A stretch of 64,000 bases of DNA, taken from positions 148,429 through 212,428 of the forward strand of contig CASFZN010000020.1 of assembly GCA_949299195.1 (NCBI GenBank), given 5' to 3'. Below are positions 35,946 to 45,609 of this stretch, one piece after another. The stretch is from an uncultured bacterium (GTDB lineage Bacteria > Bacillota_I > Bacilli_A > RFN20 > CAG-826). Made by a program: the position numbers and the translations under genes. Within the stretch, counting starts at the first letter, position 1; every line of letters starts with the position of its first letter. The notes beneath the pieces are model-generated. The model worked only from the letters and a program-made list of their open reading frames with translations. It did no database searches and was not told the origin of the DNA.

Positions 35946-37256
35946 ATGGATTTTAAAACCCATTTAAAAAGATATTTAAGCGATGAAGAAATAAATCGAT
36001 TAATGGATTCTATCAAAGAAGAAAGAACTTCTTCTTTGATTTTAAATACATCTAAAATAAGTAATGAAGAATTTATTACTACTTTCCCTAAAGTCATAAA
36101 ACACCCATTTTTACCTAATTTTTATTATTATGATAAAAATGATTATGATTTTGGAAAATCCTATCTATTTGATAATGGAGTTTATTATATAATTGACGCT
36201 TCTAGCGCTCTTTCTTCTTTCTTTTTAGATGTTAAAGAGAATGATTTAATATTAGATTTATGTTCAGCTCCTGGCGGAAAAACTATATTTAAAAGTTTAA
36301 CTAATAATAATTTAAAAATAGTTGCTAACGATATCAATTATAAAAGAGCATTAACTTTATCTTCGAATATTGAAAAATTAGGAATAAAAGACGTCACTAT
36401 TATTACTCACGACTTTTTAAATTCTAAAGAAAAAATTGAAAACTATTTTGATGCAATTATTTTAGATGCTCCATGTAGTGGCAGTGCAATGTTTAGGAAA
36501 AATCGAGAATTCGAAGAATTATGGAGTTATAACAATGTATTAAAACTAGCATCTATTCAAGAAAAACTATTGAATAAAGCCTTAGATATGTTAAAACCTA
36601 ATGGCAATTTAATCTATTCTACTTGTTCATTTTCTTATGAAGAAAATGAAGGTGTTATCGATAATATTTTAAAAACTAGAGATGATATTGAACTTATTTA
36701 TCTTCCTAAAAATGATTCTTTTTTTAGAGGAAAAATGCATAAAGAAACAATATATTTATTCCCTTTTAAATATAAAGGCGAAGGACAGTTTATCGCTAAA
36801 ATTAAAAAAGTAGATAAAAATAACGAATTAATAATTAAAAATATCAAGGAAAAAAGAAACGAAAAATTAGATAAATACATCTTAGATTTTATAAAAGAAA
36901 ATAATTTAGACTTTAAATATTATAAAGTAGAAAGAAATATCCTTTATGGAGTTAATTTTTCTTTTCCATTTCCTACTATCTCCAAAATTAGAGAAGGCAT
37001 AAATATTGCTGAAATTAATAAAAACTATCTAATTCCTTCATTTAATTTAGCCCACTATTTAAATAGCGAAAATTCTATTAAATTAAATGATATAGAAAAA
37101 GATTTATATTTAAAAGGTGAAACATTTAATAAACATGTAGATAATCTAAAAAACGGCTATTACATCGTATCTTTTAATAACATCAATCTAGGATATATAA
37201 AATACGTTAATGGAGTAATGAAAAATCTTTATCCTAAAGGATTAAGAAAAAGGTAA
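35946..37256 (+). CDS. rsmF: RsmB/RsmF-type 16S rRNA (cytosine-C5) methyltransferase
   Basis: S-adenosylmethionine-dependent m5C methyltransferase. The 436-residue protein has motif I DLCSAPGGKT, motif IV LDAPCSGSAMF with the catalytic PC dipeptide, and motif VI YSTCSFSYEENE with the second cysteine. A C-terminal region of ~150 residues ends GYIKYVNGVMKNLYPKGLRKR, like the PUA-type tail of RsmF/YebU. The exact cytosine target is not clear from sequence. Leaderless start. Stop lies in a bidirectional terminator. Confidence 0.88.
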   Translation: MDFKTHLKRYLSDEEINRLMDSIKEERTSSLILNTSKISNEEFITTFPKVIKHPFLPNFYYYDKNDYDFGKSYLFDNGVYYIIDASSALSSFFLDVKENDLILDLCSAPGGKTIFKSLTNNNLKIVANDINYKRALTLSSNIEKLGIKDVTIITHDFLNSKEKIENYFDAIILDAPCSGSAMFRKNREFEELWSYNNVLKLASIQEKLLNKALDMLKPNGNLIYSTCSFSYEENEGVIDNILKTRDDIELIYLPKNDSFFRGKMHKETIYLFPFKYKGEGQFIAKIKKVDKNNELIIKNIKEKRNEKLDKYILDFIKENNLDFKYYKVERNILYGVNFSFPFPTISKIREGINIAEINKNYLIPSFNLAHYLNSENSIKLNDIEKDLYLKGETFNKHVDNLKNGYYIVSFNNINLGYIKYVNGVMKNLYPKGLRKR

Positions 37257-37285
37257 ACTATTTTCTTTTCTTAGTTTACCTTTTT
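37251..37285. terminator. bidirectional terminator between the rsmF-type gene and plsC
   Basis: AGGTAAACTA / TAGTTTACCT (37251-37260 and 37272-37281) with an 11-base loop, TTTTT on the plus side and an A run on the minus side. The hairpin contains the stop codons of both convergent genes. Confidence 0.9.
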
Positions 37286-38044
37286 ATTTTTATCATTAAC
37301 TACTATTTGTTGATTATATTTTTCTAATCTATTTTTAGCATCATTTTCTGCAAGTATAGCAATCTCACTAGTCTTTTTATTTTTATAATCTTCACTATTA
37401 AAAGATAATGACTTTTCGATATAAACATCGAATTTCTTCTTGTTATTTTTATAAGTTAAGACTCCTTCTTGTCCAATTGATACAAAGCATTGAATTGGAG
37501 CATTTGCTTTAAAGCCTGGTCTAAATGAGCCATGGTGATAAGTTAAAGGTTCATAGATATTCCCTTTATTTCTTGTTCCTTCAGGAAAAATCATAAAGTC
37601 ATAGCGATTATCGCTTTTAAGTCTTTTTTCAACATTTGCCATCTCTTTTAAGGTTTGTTTTAAATCTTCTCTAACAATAAATACTCCTTCTAAAATACGG
37701 ATACATCTACCAATTAAAGGAAAAGATTTAGTTTCAATTTTAGCTACAAAAGTAATTGGTTTTTCGGCTAAGGCAATATAAACTAAAGGATCTAAATCTG
37801 AAAGATGATTAGAAATTAATAAATATGGCTTATCTTCTCTAGTTTTATAAAATTCCTTTAATTCATCAACATGAAAATTAACATTGAATGCTTTTAAAAT
37901 CTTACGAATGATTTTTTGAACCTTTTCAAATCTTTTCTTATAGTCATACTTTTCAGGATGACGAGAATAACGAATCATCCATCCGAAATAAGCGCCAATT
38001 AGAGGAAAAATTACCTTACAAACAACTTTAAAGTATTTCCACAT
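37271..38044 (-). CDS. plsC: 1-acyl-sn-glycerol-3-phosphate acyltransferase (PlsC family)
   Basis: Membrane acyltransferase that makes phosphatidic acid from lysophosphatidic acid. The 257-residue protein has a hydrophobic N-terminus (VVCKVIFPLIGAYFGWMI), the catalytic NHxxxxD motif in LISNHLSDLDPLVY, and FPEGTRNKG. Ends in a lysine-rich tail. It follows pulA by 2 bp and is cotranscribed with pulA, acpS and ftsK; with acpS it forms a small lipid-synthesis pair. Confidence 0.93.
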   Translation of the reverse strand: MWKYFKVVCKVIFPLIGAYFGWMIRYSRHPEKYDYKKRFEKVQKIIRKILKAFNVNFHVDELKEFYKTREDKPYLLISNHLSDLDPLVYIALAEKPITFVAKIETKSFPLIGRCIRILEGVFIVREDLKQTLKEMANVEKRLKSDNRYDFMIFPEGTRNKGNIYEPLTYHHGSFRPGFKANAPIQCFVSIGQEGVLTYKNNKKKFDVYIEKSLSFNSEDYKNKKTSEIAILAENDAKNRLEKYNQQIVVNDKNKKVN

Positions 38045-38046
38045 AT

Positions 38047-40188
38047 TTATTCTAACTCCACTTTTTTCTCAAAAACGAAAACACTATGAGGCGCAATCAT
38101 TGAAGCTTTAATGTATAAATCACTATTTTTTAAATATCCTGCAAGAGAGCAAAGCATTAAATAATAGCCATCAAATTCATAATTTATTTGATTTTCGGTA
38201 GGATTAATTACCACAATATATTCCTTATCAAGTTTAACAGTAATTGCTAAAAGATTATTTTCTAGATGATGGAAATAAGTAATTTCTCCAATCTTTTTAG
38301 GATCATCGATATTGTTTTTAAAGACTTCTTTTCTAAATTGAATCATCGTTTTGAAGTATGTTGCATATTCAAAACGGTCATCTAAAACATCATATCTAAA
38401 CTTATTATATTTATCACCCATATTATAGGTATTATCTTCATAATATTTTGATAAACCTATCTCTTGTCCTGCATGGAAAAATGGAACACCAAAAGAAAGA
38501 AGAATAATTCCGTTAATTTGGCGAATTATATTCATAACTTTCTTTGTTTCATTTTTACCATAAATAGAACTTACCTTATCAAAAAGAGTGAAATTATCGT
38601 GACATTCAACATAATTTAATGATTGGGAAGGACGTAAGAATCTAGCTGGATAAACAAAATTTAAACTTGAAGAAAGATAAACGAATTTAAATCCTTCTAC
38701 AAAAGATAGATCTCCAGTTAAATAACCTCCGATTTGGAGTTTATCAACGCCATTTATTCCTTTTAAAGTATCTCTATAGGTGTCATTAAAGAAAGCGACT
38801 TCAGGCATTTTAAAACTATTTAATATCGATGCTTTTTTATCGCTAGAAAGTTCGGTATTCATATCCCAACCTTCACCATAAATCATAAAATCGCTCTTCA
38901 TTTTTTTAGTAATTTTGGCGATTTGATTCATGGTTGCAACATCTAAAATGCCCATAAGATCGAATCTTAAGCCATCAATATGATATTCATTAATCCAGTG
39001 TTTTATACAGTCAATAATTAGCTTTCTAACCATTGGTTTTTCACTATCAACGTCATTTCCGCATCCAGTTCCATTGCATAAGAATCCGTTTTTTCTTTTT
39101 CTAAAGAAATAATTTGGAACTACTCTTTCATAACATGAAAAAAGTCCATCATAAACGTGATTATAAACAACATCCATATTTACCTTTATACCCTTTTTAT
39201 GAAGAGCACTAATCATCATTTTACATTCTTTAATTCTAGAATATGGATCATCTGGATTAGTGGAATAGCTTCCTTCAACACAGAAATATTGCCAAGGATC
39301 ATAACCCCAGTTATAGGAATCTTTAGTATTTAATTCATCGATAGTTTTAAAATCATACATTGGTAAGATTTGTACATGAGTTACACCTAAAAATGATAAA
39401 TAATCAAGTCCTGCTGGGAAACCATGTTTAGTTTTACGGTTTTCTTCAGTTAAACCTAGGAATTTACCTTTATTTACGATGTCAGTATTTTCATCGATTG
39501 TGAAATCTCTTACATCAAGTTCATAGATGATGGTATCTAAATAAGATTTATAAATTTTAGGAACATCATCATACATTTCCATTTCAACTTTATTAAAATC
39601 GATAACTACATTTTCTTTACTATTTGCAGTCGATCCTTTTCCATATGGATCAAGAGTCATCGCTGGGACTTCGCTATTTGTGACTTCATAAAGATATAAA
39701 TAACCTTCATAATCACCTTTTAAAGTAAGAGAATAAACCCCATTTCTTCCTCTTTTTAACTGATAAATAGTATACTCTTCTTTATTAGTTTTTCTTAAAA
39801 ATACCTTAACCTTACTTGCTAAAGGAGCCCATAATTTAAAAGTAGTTTCTTCTTTTTTATAAGTAACTCCTAAATCGTCTCCAAAATAAGAATAGGTATC
39901 ATCAAAATCTGGAAAATCTACTGCATTTTCGACATTAACTTTAGTAACGCCATAATTTTCAATAGAAATCTTATAAGAATTTCCTAATTCAAAACCTTCA
40001 CTAAAATAGCAAGTATAAAGGGAGTTATCCCCTAAAAATACTTGTTTTTTAACTTCTAATTTTACAATTCGTTCATCATTAATAATTAAATTAATTGGTA
40101 CATTGTCACTTTTTTGAACTGCAGTAAAAAGTGCAACTTTAACGGTGTTATAATCAATTAAATTAGCACCAAAATAAGTATCAACCAT
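38047..40188 (-). CDS. pulA: type I pullulanase / debranching glycosidase (GH13)
   Basis: Hydrolyses alpha-1,6 branches of glycogen or pullulan. The 713-residue protein has an N-terminal CBM48-like domain (FKLWAPLASKVKVFL), the type I signature YNWGYDP, and the GH13 catalytic residues in GLRFDLMG (Asp nucleophile), YGEGWD (Glu acid/base) and YVECHDNFTLFD (Asp). No signal peptide, so it acts in the cytoplasm on stored or imported glucans. Its ATG overlaps the TGA of acpS (ATGGTTGA). Confidence 0.95.
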   Translation of the reverse strand: MVDTYFGANLIDYNTVKVALFTAVQKSDNVPINLIINDERIVKLEVKKQVFLGDNSLYTCYFSEGFELGNSYKISIENYGVTKVNVENAVDFPDFDDTYSYFGDDLGVTYKKEETTFKLWAPLASKVKVFLRKTNKEEYTIYQLKRGRNGVYSLTLKGDYEGYLYLYEVTNSEVPAMTLDPYGKGSTANSKENVVIDFNKVEMEMYDDVPKIYKSYLDTIIYELDVRDFTIDENTDIVNKGKFLGLTEENRKTKHGFPAGLDYLSFLGVTHVQILPMYDFKTIDELNTKDSYNWGYDPWQYFCVEGSYSTNPDDPYSRIKECKMMISALHKKGIKVNMDVVYNHVYDGLFSCYERVVPNYFFRKRKNGFLCNGTGCGNDVDSEKPMVRKLIIDCIKHWINEYHIDGLRFDLMGILDVATMNQIAKITKKMKSDFMIYGEGWDMNTELSSDKKASILNSFKMPEVAFFNDTYRDTLKGINGVDKLQIGGYLTGDLSFVEGFKFVYLSSSLNFVYPARFLRPSQSLNYVECHDNFTLFDKVSSIYGKNETKKVMNIIRQINGIILLSFGVPFFHAGQEIGLSKYYEDNTYNMGDKYNKFRYDVLDDRFEYATYFKTMIQFRKEVFKNNIDDPKKIGEITYFHHLENNLLAITVKLDKEYIVVINPTENQINYEFDGYYLMLCSLAGYLKNSDLYIKASMIAPHSVFVFEKKVELE

Positions 40189-40498
40189 TTTTTACTACCC
40201 CCACTGAGTAATCATTTTCATGTGATAAACTGGCTTCGTAACTTTTATTTTTATAAATAACAAAAATAGAGCCGTTATCTTTCTTTTTTACTTCTATTTC
40301 TTTTAAATTAACTGCTAAAATATCTAACTCTAAACATTTAATTAAAGCTTCTTTAACGGCAAAGCGGGAAGCTAGATATTCTTCTTTTTTCTTTGAATGG
40401 AGATATTCTTGATATTCACATTCAGAAAGAATCTTTTTTGCAAGATTATCCTTATCCTTAAATCTAGGAATAAAGGTTAAATCAATTCCAATAGGCAT
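40181..40498 (-). CDS. acpS: holo-[acyl-carrier-protein] synthase
   Basis: Transfers 4'-phosphopantetheine from CoA to ACP. The 105-residue protein has GIDLTFIPRF (Mg-binding Asp) and LASRFAVKEALIKCL (catalytic Glu/Lys), as in trimeric AcpS. It ends in TGA, evidence that TGA is a stop codon here. It overlaps pulA by 8 bp and follows ftsK by 8 bp. Confidence 0.96.
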   Translation of the reverse strand: MPIGIDLTFIPRFKDKDNLAKKILSECEYQEYLHSKKKEEYLASRFAVKEALIKCLELDILAVNLKEIEVKKKDNGSIFVIYKNKSYEASLSHENDYSVGVVKNG

Positions 40499-40506
40499 CT
40501 TAAAAA

Positions 40507-43254
40507 CTACTTCCTTTTAAATGTAGTTTGTTCGATACTTCCAGCAAATTCATGCTTATCATCATCAATATTAGAAAAATCATGTATTAAAACCCTGCTT
40601 CCTTTTGAGGAATTGGTTGCTGGATCATCATTAACTATACCTTCTGATTGCATTCTTTTAAATATTCTTGAAGCACGGTTATAACCCATTGAGAAGGTAG
40701 TTTGTATACGAGAAATAGAGATAAATTCTTCACTCATAGTGAACTTTTTAACCTCTTGATATAAATCTTCATCACTTCCATAGCGAGCTTCTCTTCCTGT
40801 TGGCTCTGGAATTGGAGTATTTTGAACTAATGGTTTATTGATAATATCCATTATTTCTTCATTATATTCAGGTTCATAATTAGTTCTTAAATAATCGCAA
40901 ACTGCTTTAATTTCTTGATTTGAAACGTAGGCGCCTTGACATCTAATTAATGAAGTATTTGATAATAAGGCACATTTAATTAACATATCGCCATTACCAA
41001 TTAATTTTTCAGCACCACCTTGATCTAAAATGGTATTAGAATCAACATATGAAGAAGAAAGTAAAGCAACACGTGAAGGAATATTAGCCTTAATAACGCC
41101 ATTAATAACGTTAACTGAAGGTCTTTGAGTTGCAATAATCATATGAATTCCAGCAGCTCTAGCTTTTTGTCCAATTCTAACAACTGGTTCACTAATACGT
41201 TTATTTGATTCAACTAAATCGGCGTATTCATCGACTACTACAACAATAACAGGTAAAGTTTCTTTACCATTTGCTTGAGCCCATTCGTTATATTCTTTTA
41301 ATTTAGTACAATCAGTTTCAGCAAATAAACGATATCTTTCTTCCATCATTTCACAAACCTTTAATAAAACTTCATAAGGAGTTTGTGGGTCTTCAAGTCC
41401 GATTGGAGGACATAATAAATGAGGAATTTCACGATATTTTGTGAATTCAACTGTTTTTGGATCAACTAAAAGTAATTTTAAGTTATCAGGTGAATTTCTC
41501 ATGATTAAAGTCATGATTAAAGAGTGAACGAAAATAGATTTACCACTTCCAGTAGTTCCGGAAACTAAAAGGTGTGGAGTTTCCATTAAATCAACTGATA
41601 ATAATTTATTATTAATATCTTTACCAAAAGGAATATTTGTTGGTTTTGATTTTGGTAAACGATTTAAAGCTTCTAAACAATCTTTGAAGTTAACGATTGA
41701 ACAAATTGCGTTTGCAATCTCTAATCCTGAAGTTGTCTTTCCTAAAACAACAGGAGTAAAACGAGCATTAATTCCGCCTAAACGAATACAAATATCATTT
41801 AAATAAGAATCAAATCCTTTGATGGATTCTTTCTTTTCGGTTTGAATGTCATATCGAGTAACTGAAGGTCCAATTTGATAATGGACTACTTTTGCTCTGA
41901 CATCTAAATCGGTTAAGATTTCATTGATGGTATCTCTTCTTTCTTCGGCAACATCTTGGTTTTTCTTATCAGATTCATGACTAGTTCTAACTTCTAATAA
42001 ACTGGTTGCTGGAGCAATATAACGAGTTCTTTTTCTAACTCTTTTACTCTTATAAACGTTTTCTTTTTCAATATCTTTTAAATAATCAAAAGTAGGAGTT
42101 GTTAAAACTTCTCCTTTTAATTCACGATACTTATTTTCTTTAGCATAATCATGTTGATCAACAGGATTTTCTAAACGGTTATGACCCATTTGATAATCTT
42201 TATTAATTTCAGAGATACTCTTATTAGAATTACGATAACTATCAAGATTATTTTCTTCGATATGATTTTCTAATCTGGCACTTTTATAAAATCCTGAAGG
42301 TTGTTTATTAACATTTTCTTTTTCTTCTCCATGAGGATTATATCTAGCTTTTGTTAATGGAGTGTCTTCAAAATGAGATCCAATAACATAATTATCGACT
42401 CTATTATCGGTATTTTCGTAATCACTTATGAAACGATTTTTATTACCACTATTTCTATCAAATCTAGCGATATAATCTTCTTGAGTAATCTCTTTTTCTT
42501 CAGTGATTTCAGTTTCAGCACTAGTTCTAATATCAAGGGAATCACTATCTTCTAAAGATTCAATTGTAGTTGTAGTTAAAGTTAAATCTTTTGCTTTAGT
42601 AAAAGCGTTTTTAGGAGAATATTTATAATTAAAGTTACGATAATCATTAAAAACTCTCCATAAATAAGAACAAGGTTTAATTAAAAGCATTACTAAACCT
42701 GAAACAAAGATAATTGAACCAATAACATAACTTCCAATGTCAGTAACAATTGTATTTAATAAAGCAGTTAAACTATAACCGATAATTCCAGGATTTTTAT
42801 CAACATAAACAGTTAATAATAATCCTTCACCATTAATAGTATCGCTAGTTACAGTTTCATAAACTAAATGGAAATGTTCTCCATAATTATTAAAAGTTAA
42901 ATATTCGGTATTAGTTTTAGTAACGGTATTAGCAAAAATAATCATTCCTCCAACTAAAAATAAAACGACTCCAAAAATAAAAAGAGTCCATTTTCCCTTA
43001 CTTTTTTTGGATTTAGGAAGAATTAATCTAATTCCATAAATAAATACCATTATATAGATTACATAAGAAAATATGCCACCTACAAAGAAACTAACAACAT
43101 AATTTATGGCTCTAGCTAAATAAATAAAGTAATCATATTGAGAAACTCTAACCAAATTTAAAGAGAGGTATATCATAAAAAGACAGATAAATACCCCGAT
43201 TGATGAACGCATCAAATCATTAGAAATCTTGTTTAATTTTCCTTTCTTAGCCAT
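40507..43254 (-). CDS. ftsK: DNA translocase FtsK/SpoIIIE
   Basis: Pumps chromosome termini through the closing septum. The 915-residue protein has four or five N-terminal transmembrane segments, a ~230-residue polar linker, and the motor with Walker A VSGTTGSGKS, Walker B VVVVDEYADL and IATQRPSVNVING. The C-terminal gamma winged helix (ISISRIQTTFSMGYNRASRIFKRMQSEGIV) should read KOPS/SRS-like polar DNA motifs. The linker contains TTTTIESLE, also present in NusA. Confidence 0.97.
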   Translation of the reverse strand: MAKKGKLNKISNDLMRSSIGVFICLFMIYLSLNLVRVSQYDYFIYLARAINYVVSFFVGGIFSYVIYIMVFIYGIRLILPKSKKSKGKWTLFIFGVVLFLVGGMIIFANTVTKTNTEYLTFNNYGEHFHLVYETVTSDTINGEGLLLTVYVDKNPGIIGYSLTALLNTIVTDIGSYVIGSIIFVSGLVMLLIKPCSYLWRVFNDYRNFNYKYSPKNAFTKAKDLTLTTTTIESLEDSDSLDIRTSAETEITEEKEITQEDYIARFDRNSGNKNRFISDYENTDNRVDNYVIGSHFEDTPLTKARYNPHGEEKENVNKQPSGFYKSARLENHIEENNLDSYRNSNKSISEINKDYQMGHNRLENPVDQHDYAKENKYRELKGEVLTTPTFDYLKDIEKENVYKSKRVRKRTRYIAPATSLLEVRTSHESDKKNQDVAEERRDTINEILTDLDVRAKVVHYQIGPSVTRYDIQTEKKESIKGFDSYLNDICIRLGGINARFTPVVLGKTTSGLEIANAICSIVNFKDCLEALNRLPKSKPTNIPFGKDINNKLLSVDLMETPHLLVSGTTGSGKSIFVHSLIMTLIMRNSPDNLKLLLVDPKTVEFTKYREIPHLLCPPIGLEDPQTPYEVLLKVCEMMEERYRLFAETDCTKLKEYNEWAQANGKETLPVIVVVVDEYADLVESNKRISEPVVRIGQKARAAGIHMIIATQRPSVNVINGVIKANIPSRVALLSSSYVDSNTILDQGGAEKLIGNGDMLIKCALLSNTSLIRCQGAYVSNQEIKAVCDYLRTNYEPEYNEEIMDIINKPLVQNTPIPEPTGREARYGSDEDLYQEVKKFTMSEEFISISRIQTTFSMGYNRASRIFKRMQSEGIVNDDPATNSSKGSRVLIHDFSNIDDDKHEFAGSIEQTTFKRK

Positions 43255-43303
43255 ACTCTATTATTATAAATTTTAATTATATTTATTACCATAATTTAAT
43301 TAA

Positions 43304-44992
43304 TTAAATTATGACAATATTAGGTTTAACAACTGGGTTACGATTATTATTTTTAAGCAACATTTTTCTTAAAATATTTGAGATATTATTTTCTAAATTA
43401 TTAACGTCAAAATCAGTAGTTTTACGTAACCAATCTTCTACTGATTCAATAAAGATTTGAGTAATTTCTTTTAACATTTGATCAGCATCTTTATCTTTTA
43501 AGAATAAGAATCCTCTCATTTGAATATCTGGTCCTGCTAAAATCTTTCTTTCTTCTTTACTTACTGCAAGTCCTAAAACTACTACTCCATCTTCTCCAAG
43601 TCGATTACGGTCATTGATAATTTCATTAACGACGTCTCCGACTCCAATTCCATCAATCATGACGTCTCCAATTAAGACTTTATTATCATAATTAAACGAT
43701 AAATCTGGTCTTTCTTTATCTTTTTCAAAGATTATAGATTGGCCATTATCAAGAAGGAAAATTGAAGAGTGAGAAAGTCCAATTCCCATTTCAAAAGCTA
43801 CCTTAGCGTTAGCTAAAAGCGAAACATAATATCCTTCAATTGGAAGATAATATTTAGGTTTTAAAAGGGATAATAACATCTTTAAATCTTCGCTATAAGC
43901 ATGCATTTTTGCTAAAGTATTGCGAGTTTCAAATACAACATTACATCCGCATCTATAAAGTTCATCAATTACGCTTGTTGCAACAATTTCGATATTATCA
44001 CTAGGAATACATGCTAAATAGAAAGTGTCACTTGTATTAATCTTAATTATTTTATCGTCTTGTTCGTTATTTGCTAAAAGTGAAACTTTTTCATAGATTC
44101 TTTCACTTTCGTCGCTAATCATAATTACAACTTCACTATCTTTAGTTCTTAATACTTCATCTTTTGATAAAATTTTTGTGTATTTATTATAACTATCAGT
44201 ATTTTTTCCTAAATTATATAAATCTCTACTGGTTTCATCATATAAATAAACCTTCCTACCGGTTTCTTTACAAGCCCTAAAGAGTTCGTCAACATGGTAT
44301 AAATTATCATTATTTATCGCAACAAAAACCCTACCACTTGCGTTATGTAAAGTTTGAACCATACGGGTATAAAGTCTATGATTTGGAGAACAATATCCAT
44401 CATGAAGGGCATTAACACTTTCTGCCATTAATAATAAGGTAGGTTTTTCAGCGATTTTACCTAAAGTATTTAAATCGAGTCTAAAATGTTCTTCACTACT
44501 ATATTCGACTAAAAAATCACCTGAATATACGATATTTCCTCTATCGGTTGCTAAAGCAAAACCAAATGTAGAAGGCATTGAAGCACAGGTTGAATAAAAA
44601 TCAAAATGATGATTTGCAATTTCAAGTGATGCAGGAAGTTCAATTACTTTAAAAATATAATCATTTTCTTGTAAATATAGTTTAGAAAAACTTTCTAAAA
44701 AGAACTTAGTAAGCTTTGTACAATAAATTGGAGCCTTAACCTCTTTATATATATAAGGAATAGCACCAAAACAGTTATTTTTAGATTTAGGAATAATATA
44801 AGCTTTGACTCTATTTTTATTTTCAACTAAATAAGAATAATCAGCGATTATAAAGTCAATTCCAGGGGTGGTTTTGGATGGATATTTAAACCCGCCACAA
44901 CAAACAAAAATATCATCATTAATCTCTAAAACATAGAGGTCTTTACCATCTTCATCAAGACCACCTAAAGCAAGTACTTTTATTCTATCCAT
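43304..44992 (-). CDS. RNase J-like protein lacking most catalytic metal ligands
   Basis: A 562-residue protein that aligns along its length with RNase J (N-terminal KVLALGGLDEDGKDLYVLE; C-terminal beta-CASP and HTRSG-like domain). At residues 68-75 the metal motif THGHEDHI is replaced by PKSKNNCF, so three His and one Asp are lost. DAGL has become CCGG, NHSIPDS is TCASMPS, and PVHGEYR is PIEGYYV; the GDF aspartate and one later His remain. It is almost certainly inactive as a metallonuclease. An RNA-binding or scaffolding partner of an active RNase J elsewhere is the simplest guess. Intact frame argues against a pseudogene. Confidence 0.85.
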   Translation of the reverse strand: MDRIKVLALGGLDEDGKDLYVLEINDDIFVCCGGFKYPSKTTPGIDFIIADYSYLVENKNRVKAYIIPKSKNNCFGAIPYIYKEVKAPIYCTKLTKFFLESFSKLYLQENDYIFKVIELPASLEIANHHFDFYSTCASMPSTFGFALATDRGNIVYSGDFLVEYSSEEHFRLDLNTLGKIAEKPTLLLMAESVNALHDGYCSPNHRLYTRMVQTLHNASGRVFVAINNDNLYHVDELFRACKETGRKVYLYDETSRDLYNLGKNTDSYNKYTKILSKDEVLRTKDSEVVIMISDESERIYEKVSLLANNEQDDKIIKINTSDTFYLACIPSDNIEIVATSVIDELYRCGCNVVFETRNTLAKMHAYSEDLKMLLSLLKPKYYLPIEGYYVSLLANAKVAFEMGIGLSHSSIFLLDNGQSIIFEKDKERPDLSFNYDNKVLIGDVMIDGIGVGDVVNEIINDRNRLGEDGVVVLGLAVSKEERKILAGPDIQMRGFLFLKDKDADQMLKEITQIFIESVEDWLRKTTDFDVNNLENNISNILRKMLLKNNNRNPVVKPNIVII

Positions 44993-45045
44993 TAAATACT
45001 CCTTTTTATTTTTAAAACATTTAAAAAATTAATTATCAAATATTA

Positions 45046-45600
45046 TTACTTTTTAATAGATAAAGTTTGAATTAATTCGTCATTAATATTATATAGATAA
45101 AATGTTTCATTTTCATCATCAAATATCATATAAGTTCTAGGGTTATTATTTTTTGGTAATGAAATGCTTCCTGGGTTTAAAATATAGGAATTATTCTCAT
45201 TTTTTGTTAATTCATAAATGTGGGTGTGTCCATATAAAAAGACATTATTTTTATGAATATTATAATTGCATTTATTATATAAATCTCCGTGAGTTAAAAT
45301 GAATTTTCTTCCATTAATTCTTATCTTTTTAAAATCATAAAACTGTTTTTCAAGCACGAATTCATCAACTCTTGAATCGCAGTTTCCACGGATAAAAATA
45401 ATCTTATCTTTATTTAAAGAATTTAAGGTTTTTGTAACATCAATAGGAGAATAATCAACAGGAGGGATGTTTCTTGCCCCGTTATAGTTAATATCTCCTA
45501 AAATAATGATTGTTTTAAAATTATGTTTTGCTTCTAAAGAAGAAATTTTTTCAATAGAAGACTTAGCTCCATGAATATCTGAAACTATTAAATGTTCCAT
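45046..45600 (-). CDS. YfcE/MJ0936-type phosphodiesterase
   Basis: Calcineurin-like metallophosphoesterase of 184 residues. All metal motifs are visible: VSDIHGA, LGDINYNG, RGNCDSR, LTHGDLY and YGHTHIYEL. Members hydrolyse phosphodiesters in vitro, with uncertain natural substrates. It lies 9 bp after pnp, so it may be cotranscribed with it; an RNA-related role is possible but unproven. Confidence 0.9.
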   Translation of the reverse strand: MEHLIVSDIHGAKSSIEKISSLEAKHNFKTIIILGDINYNGARNIPPVDYSPIDVTKTLNSLNKDKIIFIRGNCDSRVDEFVLEKQFYDFKKIRINGRKFILTHGDLYNKCNYNIHKNNVFLYGHTHIYELTKNENNSYILNPGSISLPKNNNPRTYMIFDDENETFYLYNINDELIQTLSIKK

Positions 45601-45609
45601 AAAAATTAA

